In this document: positions 8,193 to 19,001 of the stretch, piece by piece | How positions within the stretch are numbered: position 1 is the stretch's first letter | Layout: each line of letters opens with the position of its first letter | DNA from: Paracoccaceae bacterium | Lineage (GTDB): Bacteria; Pseudomonadota; Alphaproteobacteria; Rhodobacterales; Rhodobacteraceae | Assembly (NCBI GenBank): GCA_014762635.1 | Contig: JABURR010000098.1 | Location: 145,503 to 209,502 of the forward strand | Reading direction: 5' to 3' | DNA length: 64,000 nt | The notes under the pieces: model-generated | Told to the model about the DNA's origin: nothing | Databases searched by the model: none | Seen by the model: the letters and a program-made list of their open reading frames with translations, nothing else | Translations under genes and position numbers: made by a program

Positions 8193-9254
8193 CTACCCTT
8201 CCCACGCGGCCTTGGCTGCAATCTCGAACTTTGTACGCAAGGCCGGAAGACAGGCATGTTCCGGGTCCAGTTGCAGGACGCGGGCCAGGGCCGATTCGAA
8301 GACCTGCATGATCTTCGGCTCCGCCCGGCGACCCAGGGGGCGCAACTGGGCGGCAACCGCCTCGGCGTCCTTCAGGATGGCCGAGATATCGTCCATCTTG
8401 CCCACCGCTGACTGAAACGGCGTCACGATATCCAAGAGTTGCTGGCGGAACTCGGCCTCGGTCTGACGGTCTTCTTCCAGAAGATTGGCGTCCATGACCT
8501 TGCCGATACCCAGCGCAAAAGCCGCCTTCGTCTGCCTTTGGTGCCCGTCGTAGATCTTGAGCATCGCCTCGGGCGGCTGCGCAATGATCGGGGTCAGGAT
8601 GCGCGACCGGGCGAATTTGCGTCGCCCGATCATCTCGGCCATGTCGACGCCAAGGCCGGATAGCACATCGAAGATCACACCCCGGTTCACCGCATCGATC
8701 GGCAGTTCCGCCGAAAGGTCAAGCTCCGGCTCCCAGGCCTGCGGTTCGCCCTCGTTGATTACCTCGTCGCCGGTCATGCTCTCCTTGCTTGCGCCAAGGC
8801 GACGGATCACCTGCCCACCCTGCCAGATCGACATCAGGTGCCGCTCATGGGTCTGGCTGTTCATGTGGCTGAAGATCTCGATCAGGGTCAGGCGCGGCGC
8901 GATCCGGCTGAGTGCCGATGCCAGTCCGAGACAAGCCGGTGTCTCCACATATGTCAGATGCTCCGCCCCTTTCGGGGTCGCGATCAGAGTGCTTTCAAGG
9001 GTCGGAATCTCGTTCGCGTAATTGCTGGTCTGCTCGAAGGCATGCATCATCAGCGAGATCATCTGCACCTTGGACGGCGGGGTCCGCTCCAGCGAGTCCT
9101 CCTGCAGGGCGATCGGCCCCTGAATGGCGCGGACGCAGCCAGCGGCGAAGGGAAAGGCGATATCAAAAGGGGCGCGCATCAGGATCGCCTCGACCACCCG
9201 GTCGGGTTCCTGCATATCCCACGGCGCAAATTGCCTATGTATCGCACGCTCCAT
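8193..9254 (-). CDS. Unrecognised protein convergent with the dynamin operon
   Basis: 353 residues read from ATG 9254, which lacks a clear ribosome site; ATG 9215 is an alternative start. I recognise no family. The sequence is mixed alpha/beta without a signal peptide or clear membrane span. Segments such as IYDGHQRQTKAAFALGIGKV and a helical C-terminus (from about 265) stand out. The gene ends 4 bases from the end of the dynamin-like GTPase 2 gene in convergent orientation, so the two transcripts may overlap. Whether it belongs to the same system depends on whether the pairing is conserved elsewhere, which cannot be judged from one genome. Confidence 0.7.
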   Translation of the reverse strand: MERAIHRQFAPWDMQEPDRVVEAILMRAPFDIAFPFAAGCVRAIQGPIALQEDSLERTPPSKVQMISLMMHAFEQTSNYANEIPTLESTLIATPKGAEHLTYVETPACLGLASALSRIAPRLTLIEIFSHMNSQTHERHLMSIWQGGQVIRRLGASKESMTGDEVINEGEPQAWEPELDLSAELPIDAVNRGVIFDVLSGLGVDMAEMIGRRKFARSRILTPIIAQPPEAMLKIYDGHQRQTKAAFALGIGKVMDANLLEEDRQTEAEFRQQLLDIVTPFQSAVGKMDDISAILKDAEAVAAQLRPLGRRAEPKIMQVFESALARVLQLDPEHACLPALRTKFEIAAKAAWEG

Positions 9255-9539
9255 ACAACGAATATGGGTCAGAAACCGCTCGTCTCAAAAGGAAATTCGC
9301 GTGAGAGGCGTCAGGGTTGAATTACAGATTCAATATCTGAACGGTATCCCGTCTCTGGCGCAATTGTCCCGTTTTTCCGAGGAATGTCGGCCCATTTCGG
9401 CGGCGAAGTGTAAATATGGTCAGACAGATTTGCCGTCATCGCGACTCACCCACGCGTATTCCATCCGGCAAGCTTTGCAGTCGGCCCACCCCCTTGTATG
9501 AATAGCCGCAACGCGCGCACCGGTACGGAAGGACCAAAG

Positions 9540-10421
9540 ATGGACGCACAGCAGACCGATCCGGTTTCCGCCCTGCTCGACCTGCTCGATATCGAGCCGC
9601 TCGAGGTCAACCTGTTCCGTGGCCAGGGATCGGGCGGCGAAACCAGCCGTCGCATCTTCGGCGGGCAGGTCATCGCGCAGGCCTTGGTGGCCGCCTATCG
9701 CACGGTCGAGGACCGCGCCTGTCATTCGCTGCATGCCTATTTCATCCGGCCCGGCGACCCGTCGATCCCGGTGATCTACGAGGTGGACCGCGCCCGCGAT
9801 GGCGGCTCGTTCACCACGCGACGGGTGATCGCGGTGCAGCACGGGCGACAGATCTTCAACCTTGCCGCCTCGTTCCACGTCGACGAGGACAGCCCCGAGC
9901 GTCAGCACCCGATGCCCGAGGGCAATCCCGATCCGGAAACGCTCAAAAGCCGGGCCGAGGCCCGCGAACAGATGGCCGCGCGTGCGCCCGAACACTTCCG
10001 GAAGGACTTGCTGCGCGCCTCACCGATCGAACTGCGGGAAGCGACGCCCTATGACCTGCTGAACCCCAGCCCGACGCCCGACAGCCACGCCCTCTGGATC
10101 CGGCTGGCGCGACCCACGGGCTGCCCGCCCTGGCTGCAGCAATGCTTGCTGAGCTATGCCTCGGACATGTACTTGCTGGGCTCGTCGCTGCGGCCATTGG
10201 GGGAAAGCTGGCTGACCGGCAACGTGATGACGGCGAGCCTTGATCACGCGGTCTGGTTCCACCGCCCGGTCAATTTCGACGAATGGCACCTCTACACGAT
10301 GGACAGCCCCTTCACCGGCGGCGCGCGCGGGTTCAATCGCGGCGCCATCTACCGGCAGGACGGCACGCTTGTGGCCAGCGTCGCGCAGGAAGGGCTAGTG
10401 CGCCCGATGCGGAAGGACTAG
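9540..10421 (+). CDS. tesB: Acyl-CoA thioesterase II
   Basis: 293 residues from ATG 9540 (GGAAGG upstream), close to the 286 of E. coli TesB. It is a double hotdog protein that hydrolyses acyl-CoA to free acid and CoA. The N-terminal hotdog carries IFGGQVIAQAL and HSLHAYFIRPGD; the second carries ASLDHAVWFHRP (catalytic Asp region) and SVAQEGLVR with the catalytic Gln. It is cytoplasmic. The stop overlaps by 4 bases the stop of a convergent acyl-CoA operon, which fits a shared fatty-acyl-CoA theme. Bases 9255-9539 upstream contain no other gene that I can support. Confidence 0.93.
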   Translation: MDAQQTDPVSALLDLLDIEPLEVNLFRGQGSGGETSRRIFGGQVIAQALVAAYRTVEDRACHSLHAYFIRPGDPSIPVIYEVDRARDGGSFTTRRVIAVQHGRQIFNLAASFHVDEDSPERQHPMPEGNPDPETLKSRAEAREQMAARAPEHFRKDLLRASPIELREATPYDLLNPSPTPDSHALWIRLARPTGCPPWLQQCLLSYASDMYLLGSSLRPLGESWLTGNVMTASLDHAVWFHRPVNFDEWHLYTMDSPFTGGARGFNRGAIYRQDGTLVASVAQEGLVRPMRKD

Positions 10422-11446
10422 ACGCCCGCCGCTTTCAACCCGCCCTTGGCAAATTCCGGAACGTATTCCCCCATCTTCATCCCCCGCTCGGGGTTCGAGG
10501 CGTTGCCATCCAGCGCGCGCTTCTTCACGCCCTGCAGGATCGCCGCCATACGGAAGGCGCAAAACGCGACGTAGAATCCGAAGTTGTCGATCCCGTCGAT
10601 CCCCATGCGGCGGCAATAGGCCTCGACGAAGGCCTCGTCACTGGGGATGCCCAGGTCGGCGCGGTCCACGCCCGCCAGCCCGCGCCCCTCAGATCCGGTG
10701 GGCCGCTGCCATTGCATGATGACCGCCGCAAGGTCCGCGAAGGGATGGCCGATGGTGGACAGTTCCCAATCCAGCACCGCGACGCATTCCGGCCCGTCCT
10801 CGGCGAATAGCATGTTGTCGAGCCGGAAATCCCCATGCACCAGCGTGCGCCACCCGTCATCCTCGGGGGCGTTTTCATCGACCCAGGCGATCAGCTCTTC
10901 CATCTCGGGGATCGGCCCCGTCTCACTGGCGCGGTATTGCTTGATCCAGCGGTCGATCTGCCGGCGATAGTAGTTCTGCCCCGGCCCGTAGTCATCCAGC
11001 CCAGTTGTGACCAGGTCCACCGAATGGATCGCGGCCAGCACGCGGTTGATCTCGTCATAGATCCGGCTGCGCATCTCGCGGTCCACCTCGGGAATGCGCG
11101 GGTCGTCGAAGTTGTGGCCCTTCACCTCTTCCATCACGTAGAAGGCCGAGCCGATCACGTCGTCATCCTCGCAAAGCACATGCATCTGCGCCACGGGCAC
11201 CCCGGTCCCCGCTAGCGCCTTCTGCACCCGGAATTCCCGGTCCACCGCATGGGCGGACTTGAGCAGCGTCCCCGGCGGTTTGCGGCGCAGCACGTAGCGG
11301 CCCTTCGGCGTGATCAGCCGGAAGGTCGGGTTCGACTGGCCCCCGGCGAATTTCTCGGCCTCCACCGGGCCTTCGAAGCCGGGCAGGTTGGCCTCCAGCC
11401 ATTTGGCGACGGCGGCGGTATCGAGTTGGGCAGCGGCAGAGGTCAC
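10418..11446 (-). CDS. APH-type phosphotransferase of the ACAD10/11 group
   Basis: 342 residues. It has the aminoglycoside-phosphotransferase/choline-kinase fold: VHGDFRLDNMLF (catalytic loop) and VLDWELSTIGHPFADLA (metal-binding DxE/D segment). Proteins of this type accompany acyl-CoA dehydrogenases; in mammals the same kinase domain is fused to ACAD10/11, which phosphorylate 4-hydroxyacyl-CoAs during catabolism. Its place as last gene of an operon with acyl-CoA ligase and acyl-CoA dehydrogenase supports a similar role here rather than antibiotic resistance. The ATG at 11446 follows GAGGAGACCGACCC. It lies 12 bases after the histidine-phosphatase gene. Confidence 0.88.
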   Translation of the reverse strand: MTSAAAQLDTAAVAKWLEANLPGFEGPVEAEKFAGGQSNPTFRLITPKGRYVLRRKPPGTLLKSAHAVDREFRVQKALAGTGVPVAQMHVLCEDDDVIGSAFYVMEEVKGHNFDDPRIPEVDREMRSRIYDEINRVLAAIHSVDLVTTGLDDYGPGQNYYRRQIDRWIKQYRASETGPIPEMEELIAWVDENAPEDDGWRTLVHGDFRLDNMLFAEDGPECVAVLDWELSTIGHPFADLAAVIMQWQRPTGSEGRGLAGVDRADLGIPSDEAFVEAYCRRMGIDGIDNFGFYVAFCAFRMAAILQGVKKRALDGNASNPERGMKMGEYVPEFAKGGLKAAGV

Positions 11447-11458
11447 GGGTCGGTCTCC

Positions 11459-12124
11459 TCAGCTATAGGTCAAGAGGTCGGCTTCGGTGGCGGCGTCGAT
11501 ATGCGGCGTCTCGTTGAAGCAGTGCAGGTAGAGCACTTCGCGCCCGGCGATGAACCGGGTCACGGCGCAGTTCTTCATCTGGAGTTGCAGGCGGATCATC
11601 TGCGGCGATGGCGCGTCGATCACCTCGGTGATCATCTGGGCAATGGCCCCGCCGGAACTGACCGCCAGAACCGCCCCGCCCGCCTTTTGCATGGACTCAC
11701 GCGCGGCCCGGACACGGGCGGCGAACGCCTCCCAGCTTTCGGGCGGGTCGGTGATCTCGTCCCGCTGCCAGGCCAGCACCGTGTCGCGCAGGGTGCGGAA
11801 ATGGGTGCGCCGGTCCGAATGCATCCCCTCGGGCGCGCCGCCCTCGCGGAACCGCGCCTCGAGCAGGCCCTTGAAGTCGAACTCGTTCAGGCCTTCGTGG
11901 ACATGCGCTGTCCCGGCATCGAAGCCGAGCGCCTCGCAGATCCCCTCCAACGTCTCACGATGCCGCCGCTGCGCCCCGATAAAAAGGTGATCGGGCTTCA
12001 CCCCCTGCCGCACCAGCGCCTGCCCGAGGGCACGCGACTGGCGATGGCCTAGGTCGGACAGAAGGTCGTAATTCGCCGCCCCGAACGATGCCTGGGCGTG
12101 GCGGATGACGGTCAGCGCAGTCAC
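11459..12124 (-). CDS. Histidine phosphatase family protein
   Basis: 221 residues from a GTG at 12124, chosen because the sequence VTALTVIRHAQASFG begins the fold and the acyl-CoA dehydrogenase stop lies only 5 bases upstream. The phosphohistidine motif is RHAQ (a variant of RHG), with IGAQRRHRET as the second conserved block and a late VSSGGAIAQMI matching the usual SHGG block with Ser in place of His. That substitution could alter activity. In this operon it is well placed to remove the phosphate added by the neighbouring APH-type kinase, as in the ACAD10 pathway (inference). Confidence 0.85.
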   Translation of the reverse strand: MTALTVIRHAQASFGAANYDLLSDLGHRQSRALGQALVRQGVKPDHLFIGAQRRHRETLEGICEALGFDAGTAHVHEGLNEFDFKGLLEARFREGGAPEGMHSDRRTHFRTLRDTVLAWQRDEITDPPESWEAFAARVRAARESMQKAGGAVLAVSSGGAIAQMITEVIDAPSPQMIRLQLQMKNCAVTRFIAGREVLYLHCFNETPHIDAATEADLLTYS

Positions 12125-12129
12125 GGGAC

Positions 12130-13365
12130 TCAGATCTTCTCGTTGGTGTATTTCTTCAACTCGGCGCGGGCCACCTGGCGGCGATGCACCGCATCCGGCC
12201 CATCGGCGAAACGCAGGGTGCGGATATGGGTCCACATATGCGCCAGGTTGAAGTCCTGGCTGATGCCGGCGGCGCCGTGCAACTGCATCGCCTCGTCCAC
12301 CACCTTGCCGGCCATGAGCGGCGCCACGACCTTGATCTGGGAAATCCAGGGCTGTGCCGCACGCACGCCTGCGGTGTCCATCATCCAGGCGGCCTTGAGG
12401 CACAGGAGCCGCGCCATTTCGATCTCCATCCGCGCGTTGGCGATGATGTCGTAATTGGCGCCCAGTTCGATGATCTTCTTGCCGAAAGCCTCACGCGAGA
12501 GGCCACGGCGGCACATCATTTCCAGCGCCTTTTCCGCCTGCCCGATCGCCCGCATGCAGTGGTGGATGCGGCCGGGCCCAAGGCGCCCTTGCGCAACCTC
12601 GAAGCCGCGCCCCTCCCCCAGGACCACGTTCTTGGCGGGGATGCGCACATTGGTGAAGCGGATATGCATATGGCCGTGGGGCGCATCGTCATGGCCGAAG
12701 ACCTGCATCGGGCGCAGCACCTCGATGCCGGGCGTGTCGGGTTCAAGCACGAACATCGTGTGGCGCGAATGCTTCGGCGCATCCGGGTCGGTGCAGGCCA
12801 TGAGGATATAAAGCTGGCAGCGCGGGTCGCCCGCGCCCGAGATCCACCATTTCTCGCCGTTCAGAACCCAGTCGTCGCCGTCGCGCTTGGCCTCGAAGGC
12901 CAGCTGCGCCGCGTCGGACGAGGCCAGCCCCGGCTCGGTCATCACATAGGCCGAGCGGATCTCACCTTCGAGCAGCCGGGTCAGCCAGTGCTCTTTCATC
13001 CAGTCCTCGCCATAACGTTCCAGCACTTCCATGTTGCCGGTGTCGGGCGCGTTGCAGTTGAATACCTCGGCGGCGATGCCGACCTTGCCCATCTCTTCGG
13101 CGAGGTAGGCATATTCCACGGTGGTCAGGCCATAGCCGCGATCACTGTCGGTCAGCCAGAAGTTCCACAAGCCCCGCTCCTTGGCCTTGGCCTTGAGCAC
13201 GTCCAGGATCTCGAGTTGCCGAGGCGTATGCTTGAAGCGGTCACCCGTGGGGTGCTTGCCGACCTCGGCCTCGTATTCCGCGTTCAGCGGCGCGATCTCG
13301 TTCTCCACCATCGCGCGCACCTTCTCGATCAGAGGCCGCACCTTGTCCGTTACACCCAGGTCCAT
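12130..13365 (-). CDS. Acyl-CoA dehydrogenase (ACAD10/11-like)
   Basis: 411 residues from ATG 13365, preceded by AAGGAG. It is an FAD-dependent acyl-CoA dehydrogenase of about normal length. Visible family blocks are YVMTEPGLASSDAAQL, NGEKWWISGAGDP and, near the C-terminus, QLHGAAGISQDF. The N-terminus (MDLGVTDKVRPLIEKVRAMV) and company with an APH-type kinase match the ACAD10/11 branch. It should introduce an alpha-beta double bond into an acyl-CoA and pass electrons to ETF. It is the third gene of the operon, 12 bases after the NMO-like gene. Confidence 0.9.
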   Translation of the reverse strand: MDLGVTDKVRPLIEKVRAMVENEIAPLNAEYEAEVGKHPTGDRFKHTPRQLEILDVLKAKAKERGLWNFWLTDSDRGYGLTTVEYAYLAEEMGKVGIAAEVFNCNAPDTGNMEVLERYGEDWMKEHWLTRLLEGEIRSAYVMTEPGLASSDAAQLAFEAKRDGDDWVLNGEKWWISGAGDPRCQLYILMACTDPDAPKHSRHTMFVLEPDTPGIEVLRPMQVFGHDDAPHGHMHIRFTNVRIPAKNVVLGEGRGFEVAQGRLGPGRIHHCMRAIGQAEKALEMMCRRGLSREAFGKKIIELGANYDIIANARMEIEMARLLCLKAAWMMDTAGVRAAQPWISQIKVVAPLMAGKVVDEAMQLHGAAGISQDFNLAHMWTHIRTLRFADGPDAVHRRQVARAELKKYTNEKI

Positions 13366-13377
13366 CTTCTTTCTCCT

Positions 13378-14365
13378 TCACATCCGCCCGGCATAGGCGG
13401 CCACCTCGGCCAGCGCCTGCCGGTATTCCCGTTCGATCCGCGCCACCAACTCGGCGGCGGGCACGATTTCCTTCACGGCGCCGATCCCCTGACCGGAGCC
13501 CCAGATTTCCTTCCATGCCTTTGGCTTGGACGATCCCGACTTGAAACTCATCGAGGACGGGTCCGCCTCGGGCAGGTTCTGCGGGTCCAGCCCGGCCTTG
13601 GCGATCGAGGGCTTCAGGTAGTTGCCGGAAACCCCGGTGAAATAGGTCGAGGTCACGATGTCCTCGGCGCCCGAGGCCACGAGCATCTGCTTGTAGTCCG
13701 GCACCGCGTTTGCCTCTTCGGTCGCGATGAAGGGCGAACCGATATAGCCCAGATCGGCCCCCAGCACCTGTGCCGCCAGCAGCGACTGACCGGTCGCGAT
13801 CGACCCGGACAGAAGCAGCGGCCCGTCGAACCACTCACGGATTTCCCGGATCAGCGCAAAGGGTGACTGTGGCCCCGCGTGCCCCCCTGCCCCGGCGGCC
13901 ACGGCGATCAGCCCGTCGGCGCCCTTCTCGATGGCCTTGCGCGCATAGGTGTTGTTGATCACGTCATGCAGCGCGATGCCGCCGCAGGAATGGGCGGCCT
14001 CGTTCACCTCGGGGCGGGCGCCCAGCGAGGTGATCCAGATCGGCACCTTCCACCGCGCGCAGATCTCAAGGTCACGCTCCAGCCGTATGTTCGAGCGGTG
14101 CACGATCTGGTTGACCGCGAAGGGCGCGGCGGGCCGGTCGGGGTTTTCCTGGTTATGGCGGTCCAGCTCCTCTGTGATCCGCTTGAGCCAGGCCTCCAGC
14201 AGCACCGGCTCGCCTTCGGCCTCCCGCGCGTTCAGCGCAGGGAAACTGCCGACGATCCCGGCCTTGCATTGCGCAATGACCAACTCCGGCCCCGAGACGA
14301 TGAAAAGCGGAGAACCGATCGCCGGAATGCGCAATCCCCGAAGGGCGGCTGGAAGCTTCGACGGA

Positions 14366-14373
<8 letters not shown>
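13378..14373 (-). CDS. Nitronate monooxygenase / 2-nitropropane dioxygenase family flavoprotein
   Basis: 331 residues from ATG 14373, overlapping the end of the upstream ligase gene by 8 bases. It is an FMN-dependent TIM-barrel protein; GADGLIAVAAGAGGHAG and LLLSGSIATGQSLLAAQVLG are the phosphate and flavin-binding regions. Family members oxidise nitronates, but many homologues, including ones linked to fatty-acid enzymes such as enoyl reductases, have other substrates. Its place in an acyl-CoA operon suggests an acyl-CoA-related oxidoreductase rather than nitroalkane detoxification (inference). Confidence 0.85.
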
Positions 14374-15997
<1,624 letters not shown>

Positions 15998-16168
15998 TTT
16001 TCACCTCCCACGGGCGTCTCCTATCGCCCGGTCCCGAATTCGTGGTCACTATATACCTTGCTTCGGCGATGACCAGACAGGTCCCCGGGCATCGGGCAAA
16101 TCGTGCGTGCCGGATATAGGAAACCGTTATATCAAATACCCGACCCGGACCGACTTCGGAGGTTGAAT

Positions 16169-16921
16169 TTGCTCGCACTGCTGCCGCCGGACATGAGTGC
16201 CGAGGTCTTCGCGGCCCTCATCGGGACAAGCTTCGCGACCTCGACCCTGACCGCCGCCTTCGGAATCGGCGGCGGCGCGGCGATGCTGGCGGTGCTGGCC
16301 TCGCTGTTGCCACCGGCGGCGCTGATCCCGGTGCATGGCGTTGTGCAACTGGGGTCGAACGCGGGGCGCGCGGTGCTGCTCCGGCCCCATATCCGCTGGT
16401 CGCTTGCACCAGCCTTTCTGGTCGGATCGCTGATCGGCATCGCCCTTGGCGGAGCGGTCGCCCTGCGATTGCCGCCCGAGGCGGTGCAACTGGGCGTGGG
16501 CGGGTTCATCCTGTGGTCCGTCTTCGCCAAGCCGCCCGCCGGGCTGGCCCGCTGGTCGACGCTGGCCGGGGCCGTAAGCAGCACGTTGACCATGTTCTTC
16601 GGGGCCACCGGCCCCTTTGTCGCCGCCTATGTCAAAGCGCTGAACCTCGACCGGCATGGCCACGTGGCGACCCATGCGGCGCTGATGACCGCGCAGCATC
16701 TGCTCAAATCGCTGTTCTTCGGCATCTTCGGGTTCGCGTTTGCGCCATGGTCGGCGCTGGTGGTCGGGATGATCCTGGCCGGGCTGGCCGGAACATGGGC
16801 CGGGCGCCACGTTCTGAACCGGTTCAGCGATCCGGGCTTCCGGAAGGTGCTGAACCTGATGCTCATCCTGCTGGCGCTACGCCTGATCTGGGTCGGGCTG
16901 CGCCCGCTTCTCGGCGCATGA
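16169..16921 (+). CDS. TauE/SafE-family membrane permease
   Basis: About 250 residues if it starts at TTG 16169, which lies 6 bases after GGAGG; ATG 16193 is 30 bases from that site and less likely. The protein has about seven to eight hydrophobic spans and the Gly-rich N-terminal half-repeat AAFGIGGGAAMLAVLAS typical of TauE/SafE (DUF81) permeases, with a second half beginning around STLTMFFGATGPFVAAYVK. Family members export or import sulfite, sulfonates or related organic anions. No sulfur genes lie nearby, so the substrate is open. The gene is divergent from the acyl-CoA operon. Confidence 0.88.
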   Translation: MLALLPPDMSAEVFAALIGTSFATSTLTAAFGIGGGAAMLAVLASLLPPAALIPVHGVVQLGSNAGRAVLLRPHIRWSLAPAFLVGSLIGIALGGAVALRLPPEAVQLGVGGFILWSVFAKPPAGLARWSTLAGAVSSTLTMFFGATGPFVAAYVKALNLDRHGHVATHAALMTAQHLLKSLFFGIFGFAFAPWSALVVGMILAGLAGTWAGRHVLNRFSDPGFRKVLNLMLILLALRLIWVGLRPLLGA

Positions 16922-17149
16922 GCCGAGAGGTCGCTTCAAAGCCGGGAAATGTCGCATTTTTCAATCCGAAACCGCCCAGGCAACCAACTGATCTTTCTAT
17001 GTGTTTTTCGAAACACAGGTTTGTCCAAGGCGCATGGCTCGCCGTCCGATTTTCTTTGCGTCAAAAACCCGAATCATCTACCGGCGGAATTGAACACACG
17101 GAAGATGCAGCGCAGGGCAGCATCGTGTCGGCAAACGGAGGATGCAGGG

Positions 17150-17269
17150 ATGACGCGGGACCAGTTGATCCGGGAATATCGTATGCGCGGCGCCTCCTGG
17201 CCGGCGTTTGCCATTGTCTATGGTCTCATCGTCGGCACGATGATCCTGACCGGCATGGCGATGACCTGA
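17150..17269 (+). CDS. 39-residue single-span membrane protein
   Basis: A short frame with strong support: ATG 17150 follows GGAGG by 8 bases, and a good terminator begins 27 bases after the stop. The product has a charged N-terminus (MTRDQLIREYRMRG) and one hydrophobic span (WPAFAIVYGLIVGTMILTG), so it should sit in the inner membrane with the N-terminus inside. I recognise no family. It stands alone between the TauE-like gene and the convergent ABC transporter operon, with about 230 bases upstream that could hold its own promoter. Confidence 0.65.
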   Translation: MTRDQLIREYRMRGASWPAFAIVYGLIVGTMILTGMAMT

Positions 17270-17296
17270 CCCATCCACTGTTTGGCTGAAATGAAC

Positions 17297-17330
17297 CGCG
17301 CGCCCGCCTGACGGCATGGCGCGCGATTTT
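17297..17330 (+). terminator. Rho-independent terminator after the small membrane protein
   Basis: CGCGCGCC (17297-17304) pairs perfectly with GGCGCGCG (17318-17325) around a 13-base loop, followed by ATTTT. It lies between convergent genes and could serve the ABC operon from the other strand less well, because the T-run is on the plus side. Confidence 0.75.
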
Positions 17331-17347
17331 CGTTTCGGGGGGCGCTC

Positions 17348-19000
17348 TCAGACGTCCGCCGCTTCGCCCACGTTGTCCACGCCACGCTCTTCCAGCAGGG
17401 TGGTGAGCCAGTTGGGATCCATCTCGGGCACCGAGCTGAGCAGCAGGTCCGTATAGGGATGGTGTGGCGGGGTGAACATCTCGTCCTTCGGCCCCTGTTC
17501 GACCACCTTGCCCCTCTGCATCACCACCACCTCGTCCGCGATGGAGCGCACGGTGGCAAGGTCATGGGTGATGAACATGTAGGCCAGGCCCAGTTCGCGC
17601 TGCAGCCGGTCAAGCAGCTTCAGGATCCCCTCGGCCACCAGTTGGTCAAGCGCGCTGGTCACCTCGTCACAGATGATGAACTCGGGTTCCGCGGCCAGCG
17701 CCCGGGCGATGCCGATCCGCTGCTTCTGCCCGCCGGACAGCTCGGGCGGATAGCGGCTGTAATACTTCGACGGCTCCAGCTCGATCAGGTCCAGCAACTC
17801 GTCCACCCGCTGCTTGAGCGCGGCACCTGTCAGACCGGAATAGAACTGCGCGGGCCGCCCGATGATCTCGCTGATTCGAACCTTCGGGTTCAGCGCCGTG
17901 TCCGCCATCTGGTAGATCATCTGCGCCTGCCGCAATTGCTCGCGCGAGCGATCCTTGTAGCTGGGTGGCAGCGCCTCTCCGTTGAACAGGACCTGCCCCT
18001 TGGAGGGCGGCAGTAGCCCGGTGATGACCCGCGCGGTCGTCGACTTGCCCGAACCGGACTCGCCCACCACCGCCACGGTCATGCCCGGGTAGATGTCGAA
18101 AGAGACATCATCCAGAACCTTTTCGCCACCGGTATAGGATGCATCCACGTTCTGCACCGAGATCACGGGCTTCGTCCCGTCCTTGGGTCGGGATTTCTGC
18201 GGCCGCTGGAAACTGCGGACAGCCCAGAGGCTCTTGGTGTAATCCTCCTGCGGGTTTTCCAGCATCTCCTCGGTCGAGGCTTCTTCGACCTCTTCGCCCT
18301 TCAGAAGCACCTTGATCGTGTCGGCCATCTGCGCCACCACCGCCAGGTCGTGGGTGATGTAGATCGCGGCGGTGTTGAACTGGTCCACGATGTCGCGGAT
18401 CGCTGCCAGAACCTCGATCTGGGTGGTCACGTCCAGCGCGGTGGTCGGTTCGTCGAAGATGATCAGGTCAGGGCGACAGGACATGGCCATCGCCGTCATC
18501 GCCCGCTGCAACTGCCCGCCCGAGACCTGGTGCGGATAGCGAAAGCCGATCTCTTCGGGGTTCGGCAGGCGCAGGCGCTCGTAAAGCTCGATCGCGTCCT
18601 CCTGCGCTTCCAGCCGCTTCTTGATGCGGTAATGGACCGGGGCCTCGGTATGCTGGTCGATCAGCTTGTGCGAGGGGTTGAACGAGGCCGCCGCCGATTG
18701 CGCGACGTAGGCGATGCGCGAGCCACGCAGCGCGCGTTTGTCCGCTTCCGAGGCGGTCGTCAGTTCCATCCCGTCGAACTCGATCGACCCGTCCGAGATC
18801 CTCGTTCCGTCCCGGGCATAGCCCATCGCGGCGGCACCGATTGTCGATTTGCCCGCGCCGGATTCCCCGATCAGGCCCAGGACCTCGCCCCGGTGCAGGG
18901 TCAGGTCCACGCCCTTGATGATGTCGACCCATTTCTCATCCGAGTAGCCCTGTATCTTGAGATCACGGATATTGAGCAGAACGTCTTTCTTCTTGCTCAT
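17348..19000 (-). CDS. Dipeptide/oligopeptide ABC transporter ATPase, two fused ATPase domains
   Basis: 550 residues carrying two complete ABC ATPase domains, the equivalent of DppD and DppF in one chain. Domain 1 has GESGAGKST, signature VSGGQLQR and LIIFDEPTTALD; domain 2 (from about residue 265) has GESGSGKST, LSGGQKQR and FIICDEVTSALD. It powers import through the two permeases encoded just upstream, and the permease gene ends 1 base before its start. The oligopeptide/dipeptide-type C-terminal segment (TPPHHPYTDLLLSS) is present. Substrates of this subfamily range from peptides to opines and glutathione; the sequence does not say which. Confidence 0.93.
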   Translation of the reverse strand: MSKKKDVLLNIRDLKIQGYSDEKWVDIIKGVDLTLHRGEVLGLIGESGAGKSTIGAAAMGYARDGTRISDGSIEFDGMELTTASEADKRALRGSRIAYVAQSAAASFNPSHKLIDQHTEAPVHYRIKKRLEAQEDAIELYERLRLPNPEEIGFRYPHQVSGGQLQRAMTAMAMSCRPDLIIFDEPTTALDVTTQIEVLAAIRDIVDQFNTAAIYITHDLAVVAQMADTIKVLLKGEEVEEASTEEMLENPQEDYTKSLWAVRSFQRPQKSRPKDGTKPVISVQNVDASYTGGEKVLDDVSFDIYPGMTVAVVGESGSGKSTTARVITGLLPPSKGQVLFNGEALPPSYKDRSREQLRQAQMIYQMADTALNPKVRISEIIGRPAQFYSGLTGAALKQRVDELLDLIELEPSKYYSRYPPELSGGQKQRIGIARALAAEPEFIICDEVTSALDQLVAEGILKLLDRLQRELGLAYMFITHDLATVRSIADEVVVMQRGKVVEQGPKDEMFTPPHHPYTDLLLSSVPEMDPNWLTTLLEERGVDNVGEAADV

Positions 19001-19001
19001 C

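Noticed and set aside
10418..11446. Aminoglycoside-resistance phosphotransferase
   Set aside because: The fold matches, but the operon of acyl-CoA enzymes and the ACAD10/11 pairing point to acyl-CoA metabolism.
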